Shown piece after piece: positions 27,675 to 35,736 of a stretch of DNA of 64,000 bases. The stretch comes from Oscillospiraceae bacterium (GTDB lineage: Bacteria; Bacillota; Clostridia; Saccharofermentanales; Saccharofermentanaceae). The position numbers were made by a program, and so were the translations under genes. The DNA lies in NCBI GenBank assembly GCA_902764825.1, contig CACWXL010000006.1, positions 1 through 64,000 of the forward strand, in the 5' to 3' direction. Position 1 is the stretch's first letter. The number at the start of each line of letters is the position of its first letter. The notes under the pieces were generated by a model that worked only from the letters and a program-made list of their open reading frames with translations, made no database searches and was not told the origin of the DNA.

Positions 27675-27760
27675 GGATGTACCTAATCCTTGACGGCCGG
27701 TCACTGCACAACTTAAGTTATTGCTTCAATACCCTGCACGTGAGGCGCAGGGTATTTTAA
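27596..27760 (+). CDS. 54-residue micro-protein with D-V-I-x-S-S motif, odd C-terminus
   Basis: Its first 26 codons are identical to those of the 24263 gene, including ENTDVITSS, after which it continues GMYLILDGRS and runs through the stem of the terminator at 27728. A coding frame running through a terminator is unusual and suggests that the 3' part was replaced by the recombination that made the 99-bp repeat. It keeps the same ribosome site. It may be translated, but the C-terminal half is probably not ancestral. Confidence 0.5.
   Translation: MEKNNKYEELEISVIEFENTDVITSSGMYLILDGRSLHNLSYCFNTLHVRRRVF
27728..27757 (+). terminator. Rho-independent terminator of the BspA operon
   Basis: AATACCCTGC / GCAGGGTATT stem followed by TT-AA; it overlaps the 3' end of the second micro-protein frame. 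Confidence 0.7.
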
Positions 27761-27814
27761 TGCGCTGCAGCGATGTATGTGCAGCGCGTCCGGTTGGCTT
27801 GCATCGCCTGAATA

Positions 27815-27858
27815 TGCAAAAAAGACACGGAGCATAACCCCGTGTCTTCTTTTGGTTT
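27815..27858. terminator. Bidirectional terminator between convergent BspA loci
   Basis: GACACGG / CCGTGTC stem (27824-27846) with TTCTTTTGGTTTT on the plus side and TTTTTTGC on the minus side, between the convergent micro-protein genes. Confidence 0.85.
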
Positions 27859-27920
27859 TAAAATAAACTAAGCCTTGATCAGAAGCGTTCAGTCAGATCA
27901 CCCGTGAGAAATCCTCATGT

Positions 27921-28028
27921 TTAAGGAACAACCGGGCTTTCTTCACCACATTCACTGGTAACGATTACGTCAACCGTGTCAAACTTTTCGATCTCGATGT
28001 GCAGTTCCTGATATTCTTCCTTAAGCAT
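27921..28028 (-). CDS. 35-residue micro-protein with D-V-I-x-T-S motif
   Basis: Its ATG (28028) overlaps the stop of the third BspA-like gene by 8 bases, so the two are translationally coupled. The product starts MLKEEYQELHIEIEKF and has DTVDVIVTS, the same pattern as the two micro-proteins at 24263 and 27596 (Y-x-E-L-x-I-x-x-x-x-F-[ED]-x-x-D-V-I-x-[ST]-S), but the DNA is clearly different, so the pattern is conserved by selection and not by recent copying. It is acidic, with no signal peptide, and ends ECGEESPVVP. Confidence 0.68.
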   Translation of the reverse strand: MLKEEYQELHIEIEKFDTVDVIVTSECGEESPVVP

Positions 28029-31000
28029 TGTAATACTCTCCAATCTTATACATATTAGCAAAATGCGAGAATGCAAACGCATACTTAGCTGTGTCAACAA
28101 ATCTAGGTTCGACGCTGCCGACTCTTACAATGTAATCCTTAAAGTCGTACTTGTAAACGTTACCGCCTATGCTGATCTCGAAAATGTTCTCAAGCGCTCC
28201 GGGGCCCAGTCCCTGTGTCTCGATGTAGACAAGATCCTGACCGTTTACCTTCGTTTCAACAAACTTGAGGCTCTGTCCCTTATATGACGCGGTACCGCTG
28301 ATAGCATGGAAAGCATCAACATCAGTGACTTCGAAATAGAATCTCATCTTCATCTGTGACGCACACTGGATGGATGCGCCGTAATATTTGAGACCCATTC
28401 CGTCATTCTCGATTCCTCTGATGGTCATATTGGCTTCATCGACAGTAAAAGCATCGATAAAGTTCTCCTTGAATGACTTGGCGTTGTCCCATCCGGAGTA
28501 GTCTAACAGGTCGTACGGATTACTGTAGGTTCTGTAATTGAAATATTCCTGAGAACAGGATCCGTAATGAGCCATGGCCAGAATAAGATACTGAAGATAA
28601 GAATCATTGGTTGTTTTCATAAGGGTGTTCATATAAGAAATGATGGCGTACTCATCTCTGAGGACCTCCGTATTACCGTTCTTTACCACCATTGTGATCG
28701 TATCGGTCATTGCACGGGCAGCAACTCCACATGTAACCATATAGTTAGCGCCATGTGCTGAGACAGGTACGAGCGTACCCTTTACATTATGAACATAAGA
28801 CTTGTTGGTAGTGGAATCCGTGCCTTCACCCCAGGTAAACTCAACAGTAACGTCGCTTGCAGAGTAATCCTGAGGAAGTCTTATGAAGAAGTTCATGCCG
28901 ATATCGGCAGAGAGTGTTATGGAGTGACCGACAAGATGAGGTGTATTCAACTCAGCGATGCTGCCGATGATGATAAACTCAACTTCCTGATGATAGTCCT
29001 CCAGCACCAGTTTCTGAGCTGCAGTGCAGAATATGGTCTTTATTTTTTTGCAATATTCGAACACATGCGGTCCAAGATCAGTAACCGTGCTGCCGATAAC
29101 AACTGTCTCAAGGGTTCCACAGCTTTGGAATGCTTCATTCACAACTGTCTCAACACCTTCCTGGATCTCAACATATGAAAGCGAATCGCAATTAGCGAAA
29201 GCATATTCATCAACAGTCTTAACTGTTCCCGGAATGCTTATCGATGTAAGTCCGCAACCATAGAATGCATAGCTGTCAATCCTCGTAATGTAAGAAGGAA
29301 TGCTGAAGGTCTTAAGTCCCCTGCAGCCGTAGAAGAAATTGCTCGGAATAGAAGTAATGTTTGTAGGGAGCGTAACAGAAGCCAGATCTCTGCACTCACA
29401 GAATATACCGGTTCCAAAAGTCGTTACGTTATTCGGAATAACTATGGATGTAAGACCGGAGGCATAGAACGCACCTTCATCAATGATTTCCACCTTGGAA
29501 GGAATCGTTAATGAAGTAAGAGCTTTGCAACTACAGAAAGCATTTGAGCCAATTTTGGTAACATTAGCCGGTATGGTAAAGTTCGAGAGACTTCTACAGT
29601 ATGCGAATGCACTGGGACCGATCTCTGTGACTGTGTCAGGCAATGTTATGCTCGTAAGCTTGTTGCAGCTTTCAAACATATAAGAAGGAATCTTAGTAAT
29701 ATTACCTTTGATCGTGATCGATTCAATGTTATTGTCTCCCGAGAACAACTGCGTCGGAATATGATGCTCATCACCATCATTAATTGTTAAAGTAATCGAT
29801 TTTAAATTCGACCAGCAAGCAAAAACTCGGGTGCCCATCAATTTACAGCTGTCAGGTACTTCTATTGATTCAACTTTCTCGCACCATTCAAAGGCATAAT
29901 CATCGAGTTGCTCGAGTCCTTCGTGGAGCGTTATGCTCTCCAATTGGCGGCAGTCGGCGAATGCTCTTCTTGATATGACCTTAACGCCTGCGGGAATATC
30001 TATAGCAGTAAGTCCTGAGTAATTAAATGCATATTCACCAATTGCCGTTAGTGAGCTAGGGAGAGCAACCGTTTTAAGTTCATCGCAATGGTAGAACATA
30101 TATGACGGAATGGCAGTAACTTCATCCTCGATTGTTACCTGTGAGAGCTTGGTACAGTTATTATATGTGCCCTCTCCAAACGTTACATTAGCAGGAATAA
30201 CAGTGGATTCTATTCCGGAACTGCTAAATGCATATCTTCCTACAGTTGTCAGACTTGAAGGCCACGTAAATGACTTCAGCGATCCACAGCCTGAAAAAGC
30301 ATTATTACCGATACTCGTTACAGTGTCAGGAACTGATACAGAACTAAGAAGCGGATCACAGTCAAAAAGATAGCCGCTGATAGAGGTAAGGTTTCCGGTT
30401 ATCTTAAATGATTCAAGATTTTGACAATTGCAGAAAGCAGATTCTCCAATGGAAATATTACCGCTGAACGACAGATCAATGGATGTAAGACCATGGCACT
30501 GATTGAATGCTGCATTTTCAATGGTCGTTACTCCGGCAGGCAGATCCAGCGAAGTAATTGCAGTCTCGCTGAATGCCCAATCTCCGATCGTTTTTAATGT
30601 GCTTGGGAAAGTAAAAGACGTAATGTTTGTACATTCACGGAAAGCACCTGATCCGATAGTTTCAAGTTTGTTACCGAGATCAATAGTTGTCAGTGATGTA
30701 CAGTTACCAAAAGCATAGTCTCCTAAAGTCTTAAGATTTGCAGGAAGTGCTGTTAATACCAACGCTCCATCCTCTCTAAAGGCTTCAACACCGATGCTGG
30801 TGATCTTATCAGGCAGGTTAACGGAAGATAGTTTTCCGCAATAACAGAACGCACCCTTCGGAATTGATGTTAACTTTGTGTTTGAAGGTATAGTTACGGT
30901 TAACAACTCACAACATCCGTTGAATGCATACTCGCCTAATGATTCCCAATCTGCAGGGATCGTCAGCTCTGCAATGCTGACCTGAGAGAACGCGTAGTCA

Positions 31001-31326
31001 CCAACTGACTTAAGCGTTGACGGAAATGTTACTGAGGTAACGCTTTCCATTTCACGGAATGCATAATCACCGACCCTCGTTACTCCTTCACCGATTACGA
31101 TCTTACTAACGGAATAATCCTTCCAGGGACGCGATTCATTCCATGCATAATCTTTCATTGCACCCTCACCGCTGATGGTCAGTGTGCCGTCCTCAATAGT
31201 CCATGTCACGTTATCTCCACAAGTGCCAGTAGTGTCAGCAGATACCGTGATTCCGCCGAAAAACAGCGCCATGGTCAATACCACTATAAGCGCTAACGGA
31301 GCGCTCCATAATTTCTTCTTGTCCAT
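28021..31326 (-). CDS. Secreted BspA-like leucine-rich-repeat protein
   Basis: 1101 residues from the ATG at 31326, chosen for the GGGAG ribosome site and because the product then begins with a standard signal peptide (MDKKKLWSAPLALIVV...); a 15-residue longer frame lacks such a site. More than 25 BspA/LRR_5 repeats fill about residues 35-830. The C-terminal module (about 840-1101, LVGHSITLSADIGMNFFI ... CGVAARAMTDTI ... HYGSCSQEYFNYRT) is a diverged relative of the module in the two plus-strand BspA proteins. It lacks the extra beta domain and Pro-rich linker of those. It is convergent with them and coupled to a micro-protein gene. Confidence 0.93.
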   Translation of the reverse strand: MDKKKLWSAPLALIVVLTMALFFGGITVSADTTGTCGDNVTWTIEDGTLTISGEGAMKDYAWNESRPWKDYSVSKIVIGEGVTRVGDYAFREMESVTSVTFPSTLKSVGDYAFSQVSIAELTIPADWESLGEYAFNGCCELLTVTIPSNTKLTSIPKGAFCYCGKLSSVNLPDKITSIGVEAFREDGALVLTALPANLKTLGDYAFGNCTSLTTIDLGNKLETIGSGAFRECTNITSFTFPSTLKTIGDWAFSETAITSLDLPAGVTTIENAAFNQCHGLTSIDLSFSGNISIGESAFCNCQNLESFKITGNLTSISGYLFDCDPLLSSVSVPDTVTSIGNNAFSGCGSLKSFTWPSSLTTVGRYAFSSSGIESTVIPANVTFGEGTYNNCTKLSQVTIEDEVTAIPSYMFYHCDELKTVALPSSLTAIGEYAFNYSGLTAIDIPAGVKVISRRAFADCRQLESITLHEGLEQLDDYAFEWCEKVESIEVPDSCKLMGTRVFACWSNLKSITLTINDGDEHHIPTQLFSGDNNIESITIKGNITKIPSYMFESCNKLTSITLPDTVTEIGPSAFAYCRSLSNFTIPANVTKIGSNAFCSCKALTSLTIPSKVEIIDEGAFYASGLTSIVIPNNVTTFGTGIFCECRDLASVTLPTNITSIPSNFFYGCRGLKTFSIPSYITRIDSYAFYGCGLTSISIPGTVKTVDEYAFANCDSLSYVEIQEGVETVVNEAFQSCGTLETVVIGSTVTDLGPHVFEYCKKIKTIFCTAAQKLVLEDYHQEVEFIIIGSIAELNTPHLVGHSITLSADIGMNFFIRLPQDYSASDVTVEFTWGEGTDSTTNKSYVHNVKGTLVPVSAHGANYMVTCGVAARAMTDTITMVVKNGNTEVLRDEYAIISYMNTLMKTTNDSYLQYLILAMAHYGSCSQEYFNYRTYSNPYDLLDYSGWDNAKSFKENFIDAFTVDEANMTIRGIENDGMGLKYYGASIQCASQMKMRFYFEVTDVDAFHAISGTASYKGQSLKFVETKVNGQDLVYIETQGLGPGALENIFEISIGGNVYKYDFKDYIVRVGSVEPRFVDTAKYAFAFSHFANMYKIGEYYNA

Positions 31327-31503
31327 TGTGATTCTCCCAAACAAATGCACGCAGTTCCCATTGATCCTCAAACGAGGACTCCTTTTAGCAATACTATTAT
31401 AATTTGTCTACTAAATACATACTTCTCAAAAAAATGTAACTTTATTGTATAAATTACCCATAAAACATGAGGGTTTTACCTTTTCGAGGCCTCGAAAAGC
31501 GCG

Positions 31504-31532
31504 AAAAAAGACGGCGCCAAAGCGACGCCGTC
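31504..31532 (-). terminator. Rho-independent terminator of the zinc-ribbon cassette operon
   Basis: On the minus strand GACGGCG-loop-CGCCGTC followed by six T, 33 bases after the end of the last minus-strand gene of the cassette. Confidence 0.88.
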
Positions 31533-31564
31533 AGTTGATGTTTTCTGTTGCACCAGTGTTGCCT

Positions 31565-32038
31565 TTAATCCCTGATATCGCGTTTTTCCTGCTCAGGCTG
31601 TGACTGCGGCAGGAACACCCCGGTCATCTTAGCATCGGACTCGAGGCTCTTCTCCCACTCTTCGAACTCTGCCTCTGTGTCAGCGAGGGGCGTGTTGATC
31701 CGGCTCTTCTCGGATACGTAGAGGCCCTTCGGCGGTGTCTGGGCAGCCATCTTTTTGTACTCTTCACGCTCTTCGTCTGTAAGTCTCCTGACAAGGTCAG
31801 TGCCTTTAGGCTCGTATGAGTCATCGAACTTCACAGCATGATAGTGGATGTAAGATTCGCTCTCGGACTTGGACATTCTGTCCGAGCGTGACGTAATGTT
31901 GACGTTCGTGTTGTATTCGTACTTGGCGCCCTTGCTGTCGCCGATATTATTAGACTTGTTGAGAAGCGTGCCGAAGATCCAGCATGAGGTGCCGAAGCCA
32001 ACGCCTATTGCAAACAGGAATGAAACTAACTCTAACAT
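31565..32038 (-). CDS. Small membrane protein, partner of zinc-ribbon protein (copy 1)
   Basis: 157 residues from the ATG at 32038, preceded by GGGG at good distance; a GTG three codons upstream overlaps the previous stop. One N-terminal membrane span (MLELVSFLFAIGVGFGTSCWIFGTL) is followed by SNNIGDSKG, a Ser-rich stretch and RRLTDEEREEYKKM. A paralogue with the same landmarks (span, NNIGDS, RRLT-x-EER, G-x-YVS) is at 33377-33766, again directly after a zinc-ribbon protein gene. The family is unknown to me. Confidence 0.7.
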   Translation of the reverse strand: MLELVSFLFAIGVGFGTSCWIFGTLLNKSNNIGDSKGAKYEYNTNVNITSRSDRMSKSESESYIHYHAVKFDDSYEPKGTDLVRRLTDEEREEYKKMAAQTPPKGLYVSEKSRINTPLADTEAEFEEWEKSLESDAKMTGVFLPQSQPEQEKRDIRD

Positions 32039-32043
32039 ACCGG

Positions 32044-33267
32044 TCACCCCTGTCTCTTCTTCATGAAGTTGAACATTTCTTTATCCTGCGTAAGGTTGAT
32101 GCTCTTGATGACCTTGATTACCTTGCGGATACCGGTCGAGAAGAGCGCAACAATGCCTGCGATAAGCAAGGCTATGATCCTTCCTTCGCTTCTGGAAGAA
32201 GATGACGAGCGGCTGCCGGAGAAAAATACCGGGAGCGTCGCCTTGAAGACGAAGTAGGCCGCAACCGTCAATGCGATGCCGACGCCTATGAGGAGACAAT
32301 AGAACAATACCTTTTTCCACGGCAGGCCGCACACGACTTTGCCTGAGTCACCGTTGACCAGGATGGTGTTGTGCTTGCCCTTGTAATTGAAGGTGATGAA
32401 CCATGCAGGAAGCATCGCATAGACCATGTCCGGATCGACCTTTATGGACGGACATGAGGAGATGACCTCCTTTGCGGAGGCATTCTTAACATCATTGATC
32501 GCTTCTTCGTTGAAGAATTCCTGCGCCCTTAAGAGAGCTGCGCTTCTTACGTCGCTGTATGTTACGTCTGAGACGTTCGAATAGAATCCTGAAAGATAGT
32601 CCTCGTCAAAGGGCTTCATCTTAAAGAGGTTGTACGGCTCCAATTTCGCGCTGCTCTCGTCGGAAAGCGCCTTTGAAGCGTCGATCGGGAGGTTGTCGAA
32701 ATCAAGTGTTCCGGAGCGCCCGAAATACTTGGTAACGCTATTCTTGCCGGACTTTACCTGGCCCTTGATGACTACCGAGTCGGCATACTTTGCCTTGACG
32801 ATCCAGTAAGGAAGATATATGCCCCTGCAGCAGTCCACGGAGAAGTTCTTTATCTCCCTGGGCACGAAAACTCCCTTCTTTACGGCATTCCTTGCAAGCT
32901 CGATCGCCCTTTCCTTGCTGACCGAGAAAGGCATTATGAACTCAGGCCTCTTCTGCCTTGATATCCTGCTGAATACTACATTCGGATTGCCGCAGTAAAC
33001 GCATGTCGTCGATGCCTCGGTGCCGTTTACGATGATCTCGCCGCCGCACTCGCTGCACGTGTAAACGTAGCAGTCCATGAGGCTCTTATCTTCCTTGTCG
33101 CCATAGACCTCGCCTGCCGCTTCGGCCTTCAGGTCTTCCCTGTACTCCTTGGATTCAGCCTCGACCTCTTCCGGCCTGAACATGCTTCCGCATGCGCTGC
33201 ACTCGAGAAGCTGCGTGGCAGGATTAAAGACCAGCGCGTGGCTGCAGTTCTTACATAGTGTTGCCAT
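32044..33267 (-). CDS. Zinc-ribbon membrane protein (copy 1 of duplicated cassette)
   Basis: 407 residues. Two N-terminal zinc ribbons, LCKNCSH...ECSACGS (about 4-28) and TCSECGG...TCVYCGN (about 70-95), are followed by a domain of about 210 residues with FSVDCCRGIYLPYWIVKAKY and MLPAWFITFNYKGKHNTILVNGDSGKV, two membrane spans (about 318-340 and 365-385) and a C-terminal tail NLTQDKEMFNFMKKRQG. This is the plan of TFIIB-type zinc-ribbon proteins with a membrane anchor found in Bacillota; the function is not known. It overlaps or abuts its small partner gene downstream. Confidence 0.78.
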   Translation of the reverse strand: MATLCKNCSHALVFNPATQLLECSACGSMFRPEEVEAESKEYREDLKAEAAGEVYGDKEDKSLMDCYVYTCSECGGEIIVNGTEASTTCVYCGNPNVVFSRISRQKRPEFIMPFSVSKERAIELARNAVKKGVFVPREIKNFSVDCCRGIYLPYWIVKAKYADSVVIKGQVKSGKNSVTKYFGRSGTLDFDNLPIDASKALSDESSAKLEPYNLFKMKPFDEDYLSGFYSNVSDVTYSDVRSAALLRAQEFFNEEAINDVKNASAKEVISSCPSIKVDPDMVYAMLPAWFITFNYKGKHNTILVNGDSGKVVCGLPWKKVLFYCLLIGVGIALTVAAYFVFKATLPVFFSGSRSSSSSRSEGRIIALLIAGIVALFSTGIRKVIKVIKSINLTQDKEMFNFMKKRQG

Positions 33268-33376
33268 GATCTACCCCCTATTTATCCTTTTTATTCCATT
33301 CCGTATATATTAAAGATTTTCGCGTGCCAAATCAATAAAGAACGAGCGGCCTGATAAGCCGCCACGCAGATCACAA

Positions 33377-33766
33377 TTAAAAATACTTGTCGGTCCGCTT
33401 TACCCACTCCGGAATTTTATCTTTGCCTGCGGTGTAGCCGTCCGTGTTCCGCGAGACATAAGCACCTCTGGGGGCCTGGCGGGCTTTCTGCTTGCGCTCT
33501 TCCTGGGTCAGCCTTCTGACCTGGGCCTTATCATCAACATCATCGGAAATTATCTTTTTACTTGCATAAATATCGAAAAATGCCATGCCGTCAGATCTGC
33601 TCACGCCGCTGCATTTCTGGGTAAAAGTAGTTTCGAAACTATAAGTCTTGCAGTCTCCATGGCTGTCTCCAATATTGTTGGATCTGTCGAGCGCCTTGCT
33701 GCAGATCCAGGACGCCAGTCCGAATCCGAAACCCAGTGCTAAAAGTCCTGCAAAGAAATCAACCAT
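33377..33766 (-). CDS. Small membrane protein, partner of zinc-ribbon protein (copy 2)
   Basis: 129 residues: an N-terminal span (FFAGLLALGFGFGLASWICS), SNNIGDSHG, and RRLTQEERKQKARQAPRGAYVS. It is paralogous to the protein at 31565-32038. It starts 4 bases after the end of the zinc-ribbon gene copy 2, repeating the order of copy 1. Confidence 0.7.
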   Translation of the reverse strand: MVDFFAGLLALGFGFGLASWICSKALDRSNNIGDSHGDCKTYSFETTFTQKCSGVSRSDGMAFFDIYASKKIISDDVDDKAQVRRLTQEERKQKARQAPRGAYVSRNTDGYTAGKDKIPEWVKRTDKYF

Positions 33767-33770
33767 AAGT

Positions 33771-34994
33771 TCATCCCTGCCTTTTCTTCATGAAGTTGAA
33801 CATTGCCTTATCCTGCGTAAGATTTACATTTTGGATGACTCTTATGATCTTGCGTATCCCGGTCGAGAAAAGTCCGATGATACTGCCAACGGCAAAGAAC
33901 AAAAACATAAAACCGCCTTTGCTTGCATCACCGTCACCTGCGAAAAATCCCAAAAGCAAAAACTTGAACACAAAGGACGACAATACAGTTGCCACTGCAG
34001 CAATGCTGAAGAACATGAGGAAGAACAGCCATTTTCTCCACGGCAGAGCGCATACGACTTTGCCCGTGTCACCGTTAACGAGGATCGTATGATGCCGTCC
34101 CGCATAATCGAAAGAAATGAACCATGCCGGCAGCATCGCATACTTCATATCACTGTCGACTTCAACACGAGGGCTGGACCTCAGGATATGAGCAGCTTGA
34201 ACATCGGCGCTGCCAACGTCGTTGAGTACTGCTTCGGAGTAATATTCCATTCCCCTCGCTAAGACAACTTTCTTGACATCTTCGTAAGTAACATCAGAAA
34301 CGTTCGAATAAAAGCCTGAGAGATAATCCTCGTCAAATGCCTTCAGATGCTTCATATCGAAGGGCTCTAACTTCGAGCTGCTGTCATCAGAGAGTGCCGT
34401 GGAAGCATCAACCGGGAATCTTCTGAGTGCAATGTATCCGGTACGTCCGTAATATTTGGTAACGCTCTTATCTCTGCTCTCTTTTACCCGGCCTTCAATG
34501 AGTACCGTATCGTAATATTTGACATTGACAAGCCAGTACGGAAGGTATATTCCCCTGCAGCAATCCACTGAGAAATTCTTTATTTTCCTCGGCACGAAAG
34601 CGCCCCTGCTTATAGCTTTTCGGGCCAGCTCTACGGCGCTCTCTCTCGTGATCCTGAAAGGCATTATGAATTCAGGCTCTCTCATCTTTGCTATCCTGCT
34701 GAAAACAACATTCGGATTGCCGCAGTAAATGCAGGTCGTCGAAGCCTCGGTGCCGTTTACTATGATCTCACCGCCACACTCGCTGCACGAATAAACGTAG
34801 CAGTCCATGAATTTCTCTTCTTTGGAATTATAGACCTCGGACGCATCTTCAGCCTTCATGTCTTCCCTGTAAGGCTTTGCTTCTGACTCTATTTCCTCGG
34901 GCTTGAAAGTGCTGCCGCATGAAGAGCATTCAAGCATCTGCAGTCTTGGATTAAATACCAGCGCGTGGCTGCAGTTCTTACATAATGTAGCCAT
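33771..34994 (-). CDS. Zinc-ribbon membrane protein (copy 2 of duplicated cassette)
   Basis: 407 residues, the same length as copy 1 and similar throughout: the start MATLCKNCSHALVFNP is identical, the two CxxC pairs are kept, and the FSVDCCRGIYLPYWLV block and the NLTQDKAMFNFMKKRQG tail are shared. The most divergent part is around the two membrane spans (about 315-385). The full duplication of zinc-ribbon gene plus partner suggests that the two proteins act together, probably at the inner face of the membrane. It lies 10 bases after a DUF6465 protein gene and may share its transcript. Confidence 0.78.
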   Translation of the reverse strand: MATLCKNCSHALVFNPRLQMLECSSCGSTFKPEEIESEAKPYREDMKAEDASEVYNSKEEKFMDCYVYSCSECGGEIIVNGTEASTTCIYCGNPNVVFSRIAKMREPEFIMPFRITRESAVELARKAISRGAFVPRKIKNFSVDCCRGIYLPYWLVNVKYYDTVLIEGRVKESRDKSVTKYYGRTGYIALRRFPVDASTALSDDSSSKLEPFDMKHLKAFDEDYLSGFYSNVSDVTYEDVKKVVLARGMEYYSEAVLNDVGSADVQAAHILRSSPRVEVDSDMKYAMLPAWFISFDYAGRHHTILVNGDTGKVVCALPWRKWLFFLMFFSIAAVATVLSSFVFKFLLLGFFAGDGDASKGGFMFLFFAVGSIIGLFSTGIRKIIRVIQNVNLTQDKAMFNFMKKRQG

Positions 34995-35004
34995 TCTTTA
35001 TCCC

Positions 35005-35508
35005 TTAGAACAGATTGACAGACTTGCCGTCCTTGTTGTAGATCTTCTTCTCATTTACGACCACATAGCAATCGCCGCCGAGCTTATTAGCCTTGCTCTC
35101 GATGGTCTTGAAATCGATCTGTCTGCCGCTGATCTCAAGATATATCTTGCCGGCCTTTTTGGCCGTTGTGGACTTCTTTGTCGTTGTCTTTTTGGCAGTC
35201 GTAGACTTCTTCGCTGTTGTGGATTTTTTCGCGGTCGTGCTCTTGGCAGCCGTGCTCTTCTTCGCGGTGGAAGACTTGGCTGTGGTGCTCTTCTTAGCCG
35301 TTGTGGATTTCTTGGCCGTGGAAGACTTTGCCGTTGTGGACTTTTTCGCAGTCGTTGCCTTCTTGGAATTGGAGATGTTCTTCACTGTCGACCTGCTTGC
35401 CGACACGCTCTTCTTTGTTGTCTTCTTCGTGGGCGAGACGGCCTCTGTCACCTGCTTGATAACGTCGCCGAATACCGATGTTAAGTCCAATCCCTTATCG
35501 TCTGCCAT
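35005..35508 (-). CDS. Lys/Thr/Ala-rich protein with C-terminal DUF6465 domain
   Basis: 167 residues. Residues about 27-118 are a histone H1-like low-complexity region built from repeats of AKKSTT and AKSSTA, strongly basic and likely able to bind nucleic acid or membranes. The last 48 residues (GKIYLEISGRQIDFKTIESK...VVNEKKIYN) match the small DUF6465 domain found in Clostridia, often behind such basic repeats. The DNA of the repeat region is itself repetitive, so copy-number change is likely between strains. Its position upstream of the zinc-ribbon genes suggests one operon. Confidence 0.78.
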   Translation of the reverse strand: MADDKGLDLTSVFGDVIKQVTEAVSPTKKTTKKSVSASRSTVKNISNSKKATTAKKSTTAKSSTAKKSTTAKKSTTAKSSTAKKSTAAKSTTAKKSTTAKKSTTAKKTTTKKSTTAKKAGKIYLEISGRQIDFKTIESKANKLGGDCYVVVNEKKIYNKDGKSVNLF

Positions 35509-35605
35509 TTTGATATCCTCCGTGAATATTTGTCTGAATGAGCCTTCCGTTATTCCTTGATTCTATAAGTCTTCGAAAACAACGTCAACTTAAAAGCGGC
35601 CGCTT

Positions 35606-35653
35606 CTTTGTCGCTTCAAATGTTGCTTCCTGTGTCCGCCCGGAAGGCAACAG
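35606..35653 (-). repeat. Dispersed intergenic repeat, copy 3 (partial)
   Basis: On the minus strand it reads GTTGCCTTCCGGGCGGACA, then GGAAGCAACATTTGAAGC; it matches the central part of the copies at 9271 and 35663. Confidence 0.75.
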
Positions 35654-35662
35654 ACAAGGCAA

Positions 35663-35724
35663 CATCGGCTTTGTTGCTCTAAATGTTGCTCTTTCTGTCC
35701 GCCCGGAAGGCAACAAATCCTTAA
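35663..35724 (-). repeat. Dispersed intergenic repeat, copy 2
   Basis: On the minus strand, TTAAGGATTTGTTGCCTTCC onward matches 9271-9332 over about 60 bases with few differences. It is in tandem with a partial copy (35606-35653), between the YfhO-like gene end and the DUF6465 gene start. Confidence 0.8.
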
Positions 35725-35736
35725 CCCTGCTTGCCG

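Noticed and set aside
31327..31371. Longer start for the third BspA-like protein
   Set aside because: The signal peptide and GGGAG site support the ATG at 31326.
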